DNA of 64,000 nt, from contig CANIHD010000006.1 of the NCBI GenBank assembly GCA_947467345.1, forward strand, positions 62,001 to 126,000. The letters are read 5' to 3'. The stretch comes from Alphaproteobacteria bacterium (GTDB lineage: Bacteria > Pseudomonadota > Alphaproteobacteria > Micropepsales > Micropepsaceae). How positions within the stretch are numbered: the stretch's first letter is position 1; every line of letters starts with the position of its first letter. A model generated the notes under the pieces. The model worked only from the letters and a program-made list of their open reading frames with translations. It was not told where the DNA came from and searched no databases. The position numbers and the translations under genes are program-made. Shown one piece after another: positions 18,288 through 28,067 of the stretch.

Positions 18288-19308
18288 CGCCGTGTTGCTT
18301 CCGGTTCTTGGCCGATCTTGCAAGAACCGCCATTTCACGCCGCCATTCCGAAACCGGTTTGGCGGGAAACCCCCCGTAATCCTTGCCGGCGGCAAGATCG
18401 CGCGTCACGCCAGCCTTGGCAGCGATCCGCGCTCCATCACCAACCGTTACATGATCGGCAATACCGGCCTGCCCCCCTATGACGACAAAATCGCCCAAGG
18501 TTACACTGCCGGAAAGGCCCACCTGCCCAGCAATGATGCAATGTCTGCCGACTGAGCTGTTGTGCCCGATATGGGCCTGATTATCAATTTTAGTGCCTTC
18601 GCCGATGATCGTGTCCGCAAGCGCACCCCGGTCTATCGTCGTGTTTGCGCCGATTTCCACGCGATCCTGAAGGATGACGCGCCCGAGCTGGGGGATCCTG
18701 GTGTGGCCGCGAGGGCTCGTCGCAAATCCAAAACCGGATCCGCCGATTCGCGCGCCCGATTTCACCACGACACCATCGCCGATGAGCGTGAAAGCGATAC
18801 TGGCATTTGCTCCGATCTCGCAATCTTGGCCAATCATCACGCCAGCCCCGATGACGCTGTGGGCGCCAATGCGGGTGCCGGGCCCGATCTCCGCGCAGGC
18901 GCCAATCACCACGCCCGGCGCCAGCACAACGCCCGCACCCAGCCGCGCTGTCTTGTGGACCGCGTCGCCGCTTCGAACATCCATTTCATTAAACGCATAA
19001 AATTTCCGCGCCACCGCAGCAAAGGCGAGTGGCACCGAAGCGGCGGCGAGCGCCACAGTTCCCCGCGGCAGAGTAGCTGTTTCCTTTGCGCCGACGATGC
19101 ACCAACCGGCACGTGTCTCGGCGAGATCATGCTTGCCGCGCTCGCCGACAAAGAAGCTGAGATGTTGAGACGCCGCCTGAGTCAGACCGGCCACATCAAA
19201 GACAAGAGCTGCCGGATCGGCGTCATCAGGCAGGCGTAAGTTCGCCGCCTCACACACAGTGCGAATATCAAACGGGCCGCGATTTTCAAAGAACCGCGGG
19301 TCCGCCAT
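18280..19308 (-). CDS. lpxD: UDP-3-O-acylglucosamine N-acyltransferase
   Basis: LpxD adds the second hydroxyacyl chain in lipid A synthesis. The protein has an N-terminal uridine-binding domain (about 1-105, with [13 protein letters not shown]), then a long run of hexapeptide repeats, with the catalytic histidine in [14 protein letters not shown]. The ATG at 19308 (MADPRFF) is preceded by GGGGGA at seven bases; a TTG two codons upstream is also in frame. The product is 342 residues. A strong hairpin separates it from skp. Confidence 0.95.
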   Translation of the reverse strand: MADPRFFENRGPFDIRTVCEAANLRLPDDADPAALVFDVAGLTQAASQHLSFFVGERGKHDLAETRAGWCIVGAKETATLPRGTVALAAASVPLAFAAVARKFYAFNEMDVRSGDAVHKTARLGAGVVLAPGVVIGACAEIGPGTRIGAHSVIGAGVMIGQDCEIGANASIAFTLIGDGVVVKSGARIGGSGFGFATSPRGHTRIPQLGRVILQDRVEIGANTTIDRGALADTIIGEGTKIDNQAHIGHNSSVGRHCIIAGQVGLSGSVTLGDFVVIGGQAGIADHVTVGDGARIAAKAGVTRDLAAGKDYGGFPAKPVSEWRREMAVLARSAKNRKQHGDG

Positions 19309-19383
19309 TCTCAAATCCCCCGTAACGGCAAGAAGCGATCCATGGCCCGCAATCTCGTTTGGCCGCGCCGCATGTCAGACATA

Positions 19384-19422
19384 TTTAGACCCGATTCCCG
19401 GGTTTGGGGAATCGGGTCTAAA
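19384..19422. repeat. 16-bp perfect inverted repeat between skp and lpxD
   Basis: Arms at 19384-19399 (TTTAGACCCGATTCCC) and 19407-19422 are exact reverse complements around a seven-base loop. No U-run follows on the minus strand, so it is not a textbook intrinsic terminator. It may act as a partial terminator, an RNA processing or stabiliser site, or be a dispersed palindromic repeat. Confidence 0.8.
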
Positions 19423-19456
19423 GTTTGAATCAGAACTGCGTTCTCGGCAGGTCCTC

Positions 19457-20128
19457 TTATTGTGCGGGCCTTGGCGCTGCAGGCGCTCCCGCCGGCGGCG
19501 TGGCCGAAAGCGCCACGTTCACTCTCGGCAATGCCTTATCGAGCGCAGTAATCGCTTGCGCGGTCACATCGACATCGATCGACGACAAGATCACGGCGTT
19601 CCGGTCGAGCACGAGATTGGCGCCGCGATCACGCATGATGTTTTGCAGAATCGGACCGAGCGCCGTGTCGAGCTGCTGGCCAGCGCGCGCGAAGCCGTTT
19701 TGAATGGCGGCCTGACGGTCTGTCACGCGCTTCTGAAACGCTTCCTGCTTGGTGGTGAATTGCTTCTGCTTGGCCAGCCGCGCATCCGCCGCCAGAATCG
19801 CCAATTGCTGTTGCAGGGCCGCTGCTTCTTTCTGCAAGGCCTCGGCTTGAGTCTTGAACTCGGTATCGGCTGCCGCAGAAAGAGCCTGCGTCTGGGTCAT
19901 CATCGTCTTGCCGGCCGCGGAGGCCCGAAGGATGACGTTGCGGTCGATCACGATGATCCGGGGAACCGGAGGTCCCGCCGGAGCCGCTGCCACCGGAGCG
20001 GGAGGACGAGCTGCCGTCCCTGGTGCCGCCGCCGGAACTTGCGCCGAACTGGCCGATCCGATCGAGAGAAGCACCGAGGACAGGATAGCAGCCGCCAACA
20101 GGGGCCGCTGGTAGCGTCGAGAAGTCAT
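19457..20128 (-). CDS. skp: OmpH/Skp family periplasmic chaperone
   Basis: Skp-type chaperones hold unfolded outer-membrane proteins on their way to BamA. The 223-residue protein has a basic n-region and signal peptide (MTSRRYQRPLLAAAILSS, cleavage near SASSAQ). A proline/alanine-rich stretch follows, then IIVIDRNVILRASAAGK, long coiled helices (about 85-150, with FKTQAEALQKEAAALQQQLA) and a C-terminal Pro/Ala tail. The ATG at 20128 has AAGG upstream; an ATG at 20149 overlapping the bamA stop is the alternative. It directly follows bamA, as is common. Confidence 0.9.
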   Translation of the reverse strand: MTSRRYQRPLLAAAILSSVLLSIGSASSAQVPAAAPGTAARPPAPVAAAPAGPPVPRIIVIDRNVILRASAAGKTMMTQTQALSAAADTEFKTQAEALQKEAAALQQQLAILAADARLAKQKQFTTKQEAFQKRVTDRQAAIQNGFARAGQQLDTALGPILQNIMRDRGANLVLDRNAVILSSIDVDVTAQAITALDKALPRVNVALSATPPAGAPAAPRPAQ

Positions 20129-20148
20129 GGCCTTACCATCCTTTTCCA

Positions 20149-22584
20149 TCAGAAATTCGTACTTGTACGGAAGTTGATTGCCTGGATTCGATCGTAGGGT
20201 TCCCGGATATAGGGGTGACCAATATCAAACACGACCGGGCCGAACGGTGACCGCCAGCTGATTGAGATACCCGCAGCCGCCCGCAAAGCCAAGCTGTCCT
20301 TGACGCATTGGTTAACGTCGCACTGACTTGATACGCCGGTTAGATAGCCCAAGGTCCCCATATCGTTAAAGAGGGAAAGCTGGATCCCGTAGCTGGCCGG
20401 AAGGACCGGCGGGAGGCGGACCTGGGTGGTCTGGGCGATATAAAGCTGGCCGCCAAGGGCGACCCGCTCGCGGGTTGCGATATCGCGCGGGCCGACGCCG
20501 GCGATTTCGAAGCCGCGGAAGGTCGGGCCACCTCGGAAGAAGCGTTCCGCCACTCGCAGATTTTGACCGCCATACGAGCTGATATAGCCCGCGCTGAGCG
20601 ACACGCTGCCCACGAACGGCAGACCGAATGTTTCCCACGGGTGGTAAAAATCGACGCCCGCGACGGTGCGTAAGTAGTTCAAATCGCCGCCAAGACCGGC
20701 GAGATCCTGGCTGATCGAAAAGTCCCAGCCGCGGTTAGGCAAAATTGGATCGTCGCGCGTGTCGTAGAAATAGGTGTAGCCGATAGACGAAGTCGTCGCC
20801 TTACCAGCCGACAGCGCGATGGCCAGTGGCGCGCTCGCGAGCGTGTCGACGGTCGCGATGGTAAAATTAAAGTGCGGCGAAAGGCGGCCATATTCAGAAA
20901 CCGGGAAGCCGAAGAGGAGACCGACCGCGCTGGTGTCGATCAGATAGCCGGCCTGATCGGAAAAGTCGGTGATCACCTTATAGAGTTGGAACCCGGCCTG
21001 TAGGGGGCGGCCCATGAAATAGGGCTCGGTGAAGCGCAAATCATATTGCTGTTGGAACGCGCTGTACGAAATCGTGGCGCGCAGGAACTGTCCGCGGCCA
21101 AAAAGGTTGCGCTCAGTATAGCTGAATTCGCCGATCAGATTGGAGGCCGAAGAATAACCCGCACCGAGCGAAAGTTCGCCGGTGGGTTGCTCCGAAACCT
21201 CAACATTCAGAACCGTCCGGTCGGCCTGCGTGCCGGGCTCTTCCGTGATCGTGACTTCGCGGAAAAATCCGAGACCGCGAATACGCGTGCGCGAACGGTC
21301 TACAAGAACGCGGTTGAAGGCGTCGCCTTCGGCAAGCCGGAACTCACGCCGGATGACTTCATCGCGCGTGCGCGAATTGCCGACAATATTGATCCGTTCG
21401 ACATAGACGCGCGGCCCCTCTTCGATCTGGAAGACCAGATCGATGGTGTTGGTATCGGGGTTGCGCGTCACACGCGGGCGAATGTCGATGAAGACAAAGC
21501 CGCGCGTGCCGGCGGCGAAAGTCAGCGCTTCGACCGAGCGGTCGATCAATTCAAGATTATAGACTTCACCGGTCTGCGCCGCGATGAGCGGCATCAGATC
21601 GGCGGGATTGAGATCGCGAATGGCGGACTGAATTTCAATCTTGCCGAAATTGTAGCGTTCGCCTTCCTCGACCGTGAAGGTGACATAGAAATTCTGACGG
21701 TCGGGCGCGAGTTCGGCGACGGCCGCCACGACATGGAAATCCGCATAACCGCGCTGCAAATAGAAACGGCGCAATTGCTCGCGGTCGAAGGTCAGGCGAT
21801 CAGGGTCGTAATTGTCGTTCGTCGAAAGGATGCGCCACCAGGCGCTTTCGACCGTGACAAGCTGCGAGCGCAGATCCGAGTCCGAAAAAACGCGATTGCC
21901 CACAAAGGCGATGGAGGCAACGCCCGTGGTCGGGCCTTCGGTAATTTCAAAAATTAGGTCGACGCGGTTCTGTGGGCGCTGAATAATTTTTGGCTCAACG
22001 ACGGCCGCGAAATGACCTGAGCGACGATAGAGTTCGATGATCCGCTGCACGTCGGCTTGGACACGCGCGCGGGTGAAGACCATGCGGGGGCGCACCTGCG
22101 CTTCGCGCGTCAGGTCCTCATCGGAAATCGTGTCGTTACCTTCGAACACGATCTGATTGAGAATGGGATTTTCAACAACACGCACAAATAAGGTTTGTCC
22201 GTCCCAATTGATGCCGACGTCGGCGAACAACCCGGTTTCGAACAACACTTTCAGCGATTCATCTGCGGCAACGGGATCGTAGGGAACGCCCGGGCGCAGC
22301 GACATATAGGAAAGAACGCTATCCGGCTCGACGCGCTGTGTACCTTGCACGACGATGTTCCGAATGACACCTTCGATTGCCGCGTTGCCGGGAGAAGGTA
22401 CGGGAACAGGAACTGCTTCCGGCGCTGCAGCTTCGGCAGTCGCTTCAGTCGGCGCCTCAACGGGCGGCGCTAAATCTTGCGCTATCGCCTGGCCTGACAC
22501 GGCCTGCGCGACAAGCAAAAGGGCCGCGAACTCGCAGACCGCCATACGGCGCCTGCGGGCGGGGTGCAAGCCGCGAACAATCAT
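20149..22584 (-). CDS. bamA: Outer-membrane protein assembly factor BamA
   Basis: BamA is the central subunit of the BAM machine that inserts beta-barrels into the outer membrane. The 811-residue precursor has a signal peptide (VCEFAALLLVAQAVSGQAIA), an Ala/Pro/Glu-rich linker, five POTRA domains (about 75-420, starting IEGVIRNIVVQGTQRV) and a C-terminal 16-strand barrel. The barrel holds the conserved RGF element (GGPTFRGFEIAGVGPRD), a two-cysteine loop (SQCDVNQCV) and a terminal Phe that serves as barrel signal. It lies between rseP and skp, the standard order. Confidence 0.97.
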   Translation of the reverse strand: MIVRGLHPARRRRMAVCEFAALLLVAQAVSGQAIAQDLAPPVEAPTEATAEAAAPEAVPVPVPSPGNAAIEGVIRNIVVQGTQRVEPDSVLSYMSLRPGVPYDPVAADESLKVLFETGLFADVGINWDGQTLFVRVVENPILNQIVFEGNDTISDEDLTREAQVRPRMVFTRARVQADVQRIIELYRRSGHFAAVVEPKIIQRPQNRVDLIFEITEGPTTGVASIAFVGNRVFSDSDLRSQLVTVESAWWRILSTNDNYDPDRLTFDREQLRRFYLQRGYADFHVVAAVAELAPDRQNFYVTFTVEEGERYNFGKIEIQSAIRDLNPADLMPLIAAQTGEVYNLELIDRSVEALTFAAGTRGFVFIDIRPRVTRNPDTNTIDLVFQIEEGPRVYVERINIVGNSRTRDEVIRREFRLAEGDAFNRVLVDRSRTRIRGLGFFREVTITEEPGTQADRTVLNVEVSEQPTGELSLGAGYSSASNLIGEFSYTERNLFGRGQFLRATISYSAFQQQYDLRFTEPYFMGRPLQAGFQLYKVITDFSDQAGYLIDTSAVGLLFGFPVSEYGRLSPHFNFTIATVDTLASAPLAIALSAGKATTSSIGYTYFYDTRDDPILPNRGWDFSISQDLAGLGGDLNYLRTVAGVDFYHPWETFGLPFVGSVSLSAGYISSYGGQNLRVAERFFRGGPTFRGFEIAGVGPRDIATRERVALGGQLYIAQTTQVRLPPVLPASYGIQLSLFNDMGTLGYLTGVSSQCDVNQCVKDSLALRAAAGISISWRSPFGPVVFDIGHPYIREPYDRIQAINFRTSTNF

Positions 22585-22636
22585 CCGGACGCTTTCATTG
22601 AGTGCTTCGGGCCCAAGGGTTTATCGTTATTCGCTG

Positions 22637-23770
22637 TCAAAAAATCTTGTATCGGACGAGATCGTTGAACGTCGCGAACAACATCAGACACAACACAAAA
22701 GCCAGGCCTAAACGGAATCCCAGTTCTTGTGCGCGTTCCCCCAATGGCCTCCCCCGGATTGCTTCGAATGCATAGTATAGAAGGTGGCCGCCGTCGAGCA
22801 TCGGAATGGGGAAAAGATTGATCAGCCCGATGCTTACGGACAGCAGTCCAGCCAACAGAATCAAATCCACAAAGCCCTGCTCGGCAACCTGCCCGGCAAC
22901 ACCTGCGATGCCGATGGGACCGCTGAGTTGATCCGCGCTTGAGTGACCGCTGACGATTCCGCCGAGTGTGTACATCGTGGTTTTCACGATCCACCATGTG
23001 CGTTCACTCGCTAGGCCGACAGACGTGATAGGTCCCACGGGCTCATACAAAGTGGTGGGCCCGACACCTACCAAATACGCATTGGCGATATGGCCTTCAT
23101 CATCCGGCGGCAATTGACTGAGGCGCGGCGATACCGTGATCTCGTAGATCTCGGATTTGCGCTCCATCTGCAGAAGAACCGGCTTGCCCTCACCGGAGCG
23201 AACGAGACTAGAGAACTCCGCGAATGTATTCACCGTCTGGCCGTTGAAGGATTTGATGACATCGCCGGACTGAATGCCGGCCTCGGCGGCCGCAGAACCC
23301 GGAACGATGGTCCCGATGATGGGATCGGGAACCGCCACCGGCCGGCCGAGCATCATGAAAACGACGGAATAGATGACGATCGCCAGAATGAAATTTGCGA
23401 TAGGTCCGGCAGCAACGACCAATGCCCGCTGATAGAGCGGTTTGAAATGCAGCGAACCGGCGCGTGTTGCCGGATCCATTTCCTTCAGCTCTTCCGCATC
23501 GGGCCGGCTCGCGGCATCGGCGTCACCGGCGAACTTCACATAGCCGCCCAAAGGCAGAAGCGAGATTTTCCAGCGTGTGCCTTTGCTGTCAGTCCAGCCG
23601 ATCAATTCTTTGCCGAAGCCGACGGAGAAACTTTGCACCGAAACGCCGAATGCGCGCGCGACCAGGAAGTGGCCAAGCTCGTGAAAGAATACCACCACCG
23701 TGATGATGAAGAGGAATGCCGGCAGACCCACTGGGAGCCAGGAGACAAAATCACCGAAGATAGAGGGCAT
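22637..23770 (-). CDS. rseP: RIP zinc metalloprotease RseP (site-2 protease)
   Basis: RseP cuts membrane-embedded anti-sigma factors and leftover signal peptides. The 377-residue protein has the zinc motif HELGH (H30, E31, H34) in the first membrane helix, one clear PDZ domain (PIIGTIVPGSAAAEAGIQSGD) and the LFPIPMLDGGHLLYY helix that gives the third zinc ligand. A final helix follows. It sits between dxr and bamA, as in most proteobacteria. Confidence 0.96.
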   Translation of the reverse strand: MPSIFGDFVSWLPVGLPAFLFIITVVVFFHELGHFLVARAFGVSVQSFSVGFGKELIGWTDSKGTRWKISLLPLGGYVKFAGDADAASRPDAEELKEMDPATRAGSLHFKPLYQRALVVAAGPIANFILAIVIYSVVFMMLGRPVAVPDPIIGTIVPGSAAAEAGIQSGDVIKSFNGQTVNTFAEFSSLVRSGEGKPVLLQMERKSEIYEITVSPRLSQLPPDDEGHIANAYLVGVGPTTLYEPVGPITSVGLASERTWWIVKTTMYTLGGIVSGHSSADQLSGPIGIAGVAGQVAEQGFVDLILLAGLLSVSIGLINLFPIPMLDGGHLLYYAFEAIRGRPLGERAQELGFRLGLAFVLCLMLFATFNDLVRYKIF

Positions 23771-23796
23771 GGTGCACTACTCTCCTACGCGCGGCT

Positions 23797-25023
23797 TCAC
23801 GCCGCTTCCACAAGACACGCTTCGCGAGCCTTGAACCGTGCCATGCCATCAAGTGCAAGCACGTCTTCAAGCGTCGCGGGCGCGGCCCCCACAGCCTCCA
23901 GCGCCAACCCGTTAAGCGTACGTTCCACCGTACGCGCAATGCCCAGGAACCCCAAGCGGCGTCCGAGGAACTGCTCGACCGCAACCTCGTTTGCCGCGTT
24001 AAGGATGGTAGGTGCAGCGCCGGCCATACGCAAGCATTGGCGGGCCAAAGCCAGGCAGGGAAACCGGTCTAGATCAGGCTTTTCGAAGGTAAACTGGATT
24101 AAATTGGTAAAATCCATGCGCCTGGCGGGGCTTGGCAGCCGGTGTGGCCAGCCCAGCGCATGGGCAATCGGAGTGCGCATATCCGGTGCGGACATATGGG
24201 CGTGAACGGAGCCATCGACATAGGCGATCAGGCAATGGACCAGCGATTGGGGATGCACGACCACATCCAGCGAATCGGGTGGCAGACCGAAAAGGATCTG
24301 CGCTTCGATGAGCTCCAGCCCTTTGTTCATGAGCGTGGCAGAATCGACCGAGATCTTCGCGCCCATCGACCAATTGGGGTGCGCCACCGCCTCTTCAGGC
24401 GTCGCCGCTGCCATCCGTTCCAAACTCCACGTTCGGAACGGACCTCCCGAAGCGGTGAGCGACACTTTCTCAATCGCCTGCGACTGACGAAAATCGAGAA
24501 GCTGAAAGACGGCGTTGTGCTCAGAGTCGACGGGGATCAGCACCGCCCGCGAGCGCGCGGCCGCCGCACGAAACACATCGCCGGCCGCGACGATACATTC
24601 CTTATTGGCGATCGCGACAATCGTGCCGCGTTCCACGGCAGCCAGCGTAGGCGCCAAACCAGCGGCGCCAACAATAGCGGCCATCACCATTTCAGCGGGG
24701 CGCATCGCCGCTTCAAGCACCGCCTCGGCGCCGCCTGAAACCTCAATGCCAGTCCCGGCAAGTCCATCGCGCACGAGACTGGCGGCGGCAGTATCTGACA
24801 TGGCCACAAAGCGCGGGCGCAATTCGCGCGCCTGTTCCACCATCTTGGCAACGCTGTTTCGCGCCGTCAGCGCTTCGAGTGGAAATGCATCAGCGCCAAA
24901 GCGGGCGCGCGTCGCGCGAATAACATCCAATGTCGCGGAGCCGACAGAGCCGGTGCAGCCGAGCACGGTGATGCGCCGCGCCAATACGGGAGCCAAACCA
25001 AAATCCGGTTGTTCGCTGTTCAA
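23797..25023 (-). CDS. dxr: 1-deoxy-D-xylulose-5-phosphate reductoisomerase
   Basis: Dxr is the committed step of the MEP isoprenoid pathway, making MEP with NADPH. The 408-residue protein shows the NADPH loop VLGCTGSVGSATLDVI, the metal and substrate motifs VDSEHNAVFQLL and LTASGGPFRTWS, and MGAKISVDSATLMNKGLE. The best start is a TTG overlapping the cdsA stop (TTGA), with GGAG seven bases before it; no ATG fits. Its product feeds UppS, encoded two genes upstream. Confidence 0.95.
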   Translation of the reverse strand: MNSEQPDFGLAPVLARRITVLGCTGSVGSATLDVIRATRARFGADAFPLEALTARNSVAKMVEQARELRPRFVAMSDTAAASLVRDGLAGTGIEVSGGAEAVLEAAMRPAEMVMAAIVGAAGLAPTLAAVERGTIVAIANKECIVAAGDVFRAAAARSRAVLIPVDSEHNAVFQLLDFRQSQAIEKVSLTASGGPFRTWSLERMAAATPEEAVAHPNWSMGAKISVDSATLMNKGLELIEAQILFGLPPDSLDVVVHPQSLVHCLIAYVDGSVHAHMSAPDMRTPIAHALGWPHRLPSPARRMDFTNLIQFTFEKPDLDRFPCLALARQCLRMAGAAPTILNAANEVAVEQFLGRRLGFLGIARTVERTLNGLALEAVGAAPATLEDVLALDGMARFKAREACLVEAA

Positions 25024-25853
25024 CCCACCGCTCCAAACAAATCGACACCGCTTAAAAACAGAATTGCCGCGCCGGCCGGCGCTGCAAGCAGCAAGCTATC
25101 TATGCGGTCTAGCATGCCGCCATGCCCAGGGATGAGCGCGCCGGAATTCTTGGCGTGGAATTGCCGTTTCACCCAGGACTCAAAGAGATCGCCACAAGCG
25201 GCTGCCACACCAAGAAATAATCCGAACAGCGCTCCCTGCCAAACGGCACCGACAAAGAAAGCCACATAGATTGCCTCGGCAATCCCGGCGGCGACAACGC
25301 CGCCGATAAAACCCGACCACGTTTTGTTGGGCGATAATTTCGGCGCCAGACGTGGTCCGCCAAGTGCGCGCCCGACAAAGAGCGCAGCGGTATCAGCGGC
25401 CCAAACTGCCGCGAAGAGTCCACCAACAATCGCGCCGCCACGAATTTGATCCTCGCGCATGACGACTAAAGCCAATGTCGGAACGCCGAGATAGATCGCG
25501 CCAAACGCGTGCCAGAGAACCCATGAGCGGCGGGCGGCGGCCGACAATGCAGCAGCCACTGAGCCGGCGACAATGGCGGCGGCGGAGCAATAGAGCGGCA
25601 AATGCAAATGGGCGAAGACCACGGCCAAAATGATCGCAACGATGCCGACGACCGTTTCAAAAGAGAGCTTCCCGACGTTCACCAAACGGTGCCATTCGTA
25701 GAGCCCAAGGCTTCCCGCAATGGCGGCAAAGGTCACAAACCATTGCGCCCCGATCACGACGACCAGAACGACGACACCGATAAGAATGATTCCAGAGGCC
25801 ACGCGGGCTTTAAGTTCGAAAGGCGCCTTCACCGCGGGGCCGGTTTCCGTCAC
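25020..25853 (-). CDS. cdsA: Phosphatidate cytidylyltransferase
   Basis: CdsA activates phosphatidic acid to CDP-diacylglycerol, the precursor of all phospholipids. The 277-residue protein has about eight membrane helices. The family signature is near the C-terminus (SPNKTWSGFIGG, GDLFESWVKRQFHAKNSG, PGHGGMLDRIDSLL). The start is GTG, overlapping the uppS stop (GTGA), and the end overlaps dxr by four bases, so three genes are coupled. Confidence 0.95.
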   Translation of the reverse strand: MTETGPAVKAPFELKARVASGIILIGVVVLVVVIGAQWFVTFAAIAGSLGLYEWHRLVNVGKLSFETVVGIVAIILAVVFAHLHLPLYCSAAAIVAGSVAAALSAAARRSWVLWHAFGAIYLGVPTLALVVMREDQIRGGAIVGGLFAAVWAADTAALFVGRALGGPRLAPKLSPNKTWSGFIGGVVAAGIAEAIYVAFFVGAVWQGALFGLFLGVAAACGDLFESWVKRQFHAKNSGALIPGHGGMLDRIDSLLLAAPAGAAILFLSGVDLFGAVG

Positions 25854-26662
25854 GACGAAGCGGTCCTTAGTTCACCGGAAGGTTGAGACCCTGTCGCCTC
25901 GCCCGCGCTCTGTTCAGGACGAATGCGGCCGAAGCGGCGTTCGCGCGTGGCGTATTCGGCAATAGCCGTTTTCAATTGATCTTCACCGAAATCCGGCCAG
26001 AGATCCTCGATGAAAACAAATTCCGCATAGGCCGCCTGCCACAAGAGAAAATTGCTGATCCGCTTTTCTCCGCCAGGACGAATGACGAGATCGACATCGG
26101 GAAACCCGCCGGTCTGCAATCTCTGTTCGAATTCAGCTTCCGTAACGTTTTCGGGTTCAAGTTCGCCGGCCACAATGGAGCGGGCCAAGGCGCGCGCTGC
26201 CGAAACCAATTCCTCACGGGCGCCATAATTAAACGCGATGGTGAGAAAGAGGCCGGTATTCGCCTCAGTCATCCGCTCGCCTTCCTCGATCAGCTTGCCG
26301 ATGTCGGGAGCGAGACCGGCTCTGCGGCCGATGAAACGAACGCGAACGTTTTCTTTTTGAAGCTTGTTCATATCGGCGTGGAAGAAACGCCGAAACAGAC
26401 TCATCAGAGCCGTAACTTCGGTAAGCGGGCGGTTCCAATTCTCGGTGGAGAAGGCGTAGACGGTCAAATACTCGATGCCCATGATGCGGGCAGCGGCCAC
26501 CGTGCGGCGCAGCGCGGAAATGCCGCTCACATGTCCGGCTTGGCGCGGGAGAAGGCGCTTCTTCGCCCAGCGACCATTGCCGTCCATGATGATGGCGACA
26601 TGCCGCGGCACGACGCCATGCGTCGATGTCGGCGGCTCCGCTTTTTGTTGTGGCTCGGCCAC
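25850..26662 (-). CDS. uppS: Isoprenyl (undecaprenyl diphosphate) synthase
   Basis: UppS builds the C55 lipid carrier for peptidoglycan and O-antigen from IPP and FPP. The catalytic aspartate is D27 in HVAIIMDGNGRWAKKR; AFSTENWNRP and VIRPGGEKRISNFLLWQAAYAE are the other family signatures. The 270-residue length is normal. The start is GTG, with AGGAG nine bases upstream. It overlaps cdsA by four bases. Confidence 0.95.
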   Translation of the reverse strand: MAEPQQKAEPPTSTHGVVPRHVAIIMDGNGRWAKKRLLPRQAGHVSGISALRRTVAAARIMGIEYLTVYAFSTENWNRPLTEVTALMSLFRRFFHADMNKLQKENVRVRFIGRRAGLAPDIGKLIEEGERMTEANTGLFLTIAFNYGAREELVSAARALARSIVAGELEPENVTEAEFEQRLQTGGFPDVDLVIRPGGEKRISNFLLWQAAYAEFVFIEDLWPDFGEDQLKTAIAEYATRERRFGRIRPEQSAGEATGSQPSGELRTASS

Positions 26663-26699
26663 CGCAATCCACTCCTACAAATCAAAATCACGCACGCCG

Positions 26700-27266
26700 T
26701 TAGACGTGCATGATTTCCTGGTCCTTGGCTTGAAGAGTCGCGTCAATTTCCCGAATCGTTTCGTCGGTTAGTTTCTGCAACTCGTCGCTATGTTTGCGCT
26801 GCTCGTCTTCGCCAATGATATGGTCTTTTTCGAGGCGCTTGAGGTGATCCATGCCATCGCGGCGAACGTTGCGCACGGCCACGCGGGCGAGCTCGGTATA
26901 TTTGTGAGCCAGCTTAACCAGCTCTTTGCGCCGATCTTCGTTCAATTCCGGAATCGGAATGCGCAAAAGCTGTCCATCGACTTGCGGATTTAGACCCAGC
27001 CCGGAATCGCGCACCGCTTTGTCCACAGCCTTGACCAGGCCGCGATCCCAAACCTGAACCGTTATAAGCCGCGGCTCAGGCGTCGATATCGTACCAACCT
27101 GATTGACCGGCACGGAATTGCCATAGGCTTCGACATGCACAGGGTCCAACAGGGCGGCAGAGGCGCGACCGGTGCGCAAGCCCGCGAATTCCTGTTTCAA
27201 GGTTGCGACGGCGCCTTTCATACGGCGCTTCAATTCTTCTTTGTCGTATTTCGGCAGGGCAGCCAT
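26700..27266 (-). CDS. frr: Ribosome recycling factor
   Basis: Frr splits the post-termination ribosome together with EF-G. The 188-residue protein is the normal length and shows the tRNA-like three-helix-bundle pattern ([57 protein letters not shown]). The ATG at 27266 follows a strong GGGAGGAAAGC ribosome binding site; the open frame further upstream is ignored. Confidence 0.97.
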   Translation of the reverse strand: MAALPKYDKEELKRRMKGAVATLKQEFAGLRTGRASAALLDPVHVEAYGNSVPVNQVGTISTPEPRLITVQVWDRGLVKAVDKAVRDSGLGLNPQVDGQLLRIPIPELNEDRRKELVKLAHKYTELARVAVRNVRRDGMDHLKRLEKDHIIGEDEQRKHSDELQKLTDETIREIDATLQAKDQEIMHV

Positions 27267-27325
27267 GCTTTCCTCCCAGCACATTCCGGCAGCGCGACTC
27301 ATGCGCTGCAACTAACCTATATAGC

Positions 27326-28051
27326 CTAGCGTTTCTCGCCGATCACCGTGCAGCGGCCTTCGCCCCTGAGCACAGATGTCAGATTTCCCCGCTCGTGAAT
27401 CGAGAAAACGACGATCGGGATGTTGTTTTCGCGCGATAGCGAAATGGCGGACGCGTCCATCACCTTCAAATCGCGCGAAAGAACTTCGTGGTAGGTGAGA
27501 AAATCATATCTTTCGGCATCGGGAACATGTTTGGGATCGGCGCTGTAAACGCCGTCCACCTGCGTAGCCTTAAGCATGGCGTCACAGCCCATTTCCGCCG
27601 CCCGCAACGCCGCCGCTGTATCGGTCGTGAAGAACGGATTGCCCGTGCCGGCAGCAAAAATAACCACCCGCCCTTTTTCCATATGCCGAACCGCACGGCG
27701 ACGAATATAGGGCTCGCAAATCGACATCATCGGAATGGCGGTTTGCACCCGCGTCGGCATACCGCTGCGCTCAAGCGCCGCCTGCACGGCCAGCGCATTC
27801 ATGACCGTTGCCAGCATGCCCATATAGTCCGCGGTGGACCGATCGATGCCTGCAGCCGCGCCGGACAAGCCGCGGAAGATGTTTCCCCCGCCAATCACCA
27901 AGCAGATCTGGCAGCCGGCAGCCGTCGCTTCCTTGATGTCGGCGGCGATACGTTCGATCGTGCCGACATCAATGCCGTAGGACTGCGACCCCATCAAAGC
28001 CTCGCCGGAGACCTTCAAAAGAATTCGGCGATATTTCGGGGCACGCGCCAT
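27326..28051 (-). CDS. pyrH: Uridylate (UMP) kinase
   Basis: PyrH phosphorylates UMP to UDP. The 241-residue amino-acid-kinase-fold protein shows [44 protein letters not shown] and [19 protein letters not shown]. The ATG at 28051 has GGAG six bases upstream. It lies in the near-universal order rpsB-tsf-pyrH-frr. Confidence 0.97.
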   Translation of the reverse strand: MARAPKYRRILLKVSGEALMGSQSYGIDVGTIERIAADIKEATAAGCQICLVIGGGNIFRGLSGAAAGIDRSTADYMGMLATVMNALAVQAALERSGMPTRVQTAIPMMSICEPYIRRRAVRHMEKGRVVIFAAGTGNPFFTTDTAAALRAAEMGCDAMLKATQVDGVYSADPKHVPDAERYDFLTYHEVLSRDLKVMDASAISLSRENNIPIVVFSIHERGNLTSVLRGEGRCTVIGEKR

Positions 28052-28067
28052 GATCTGCTCCAAGGTC

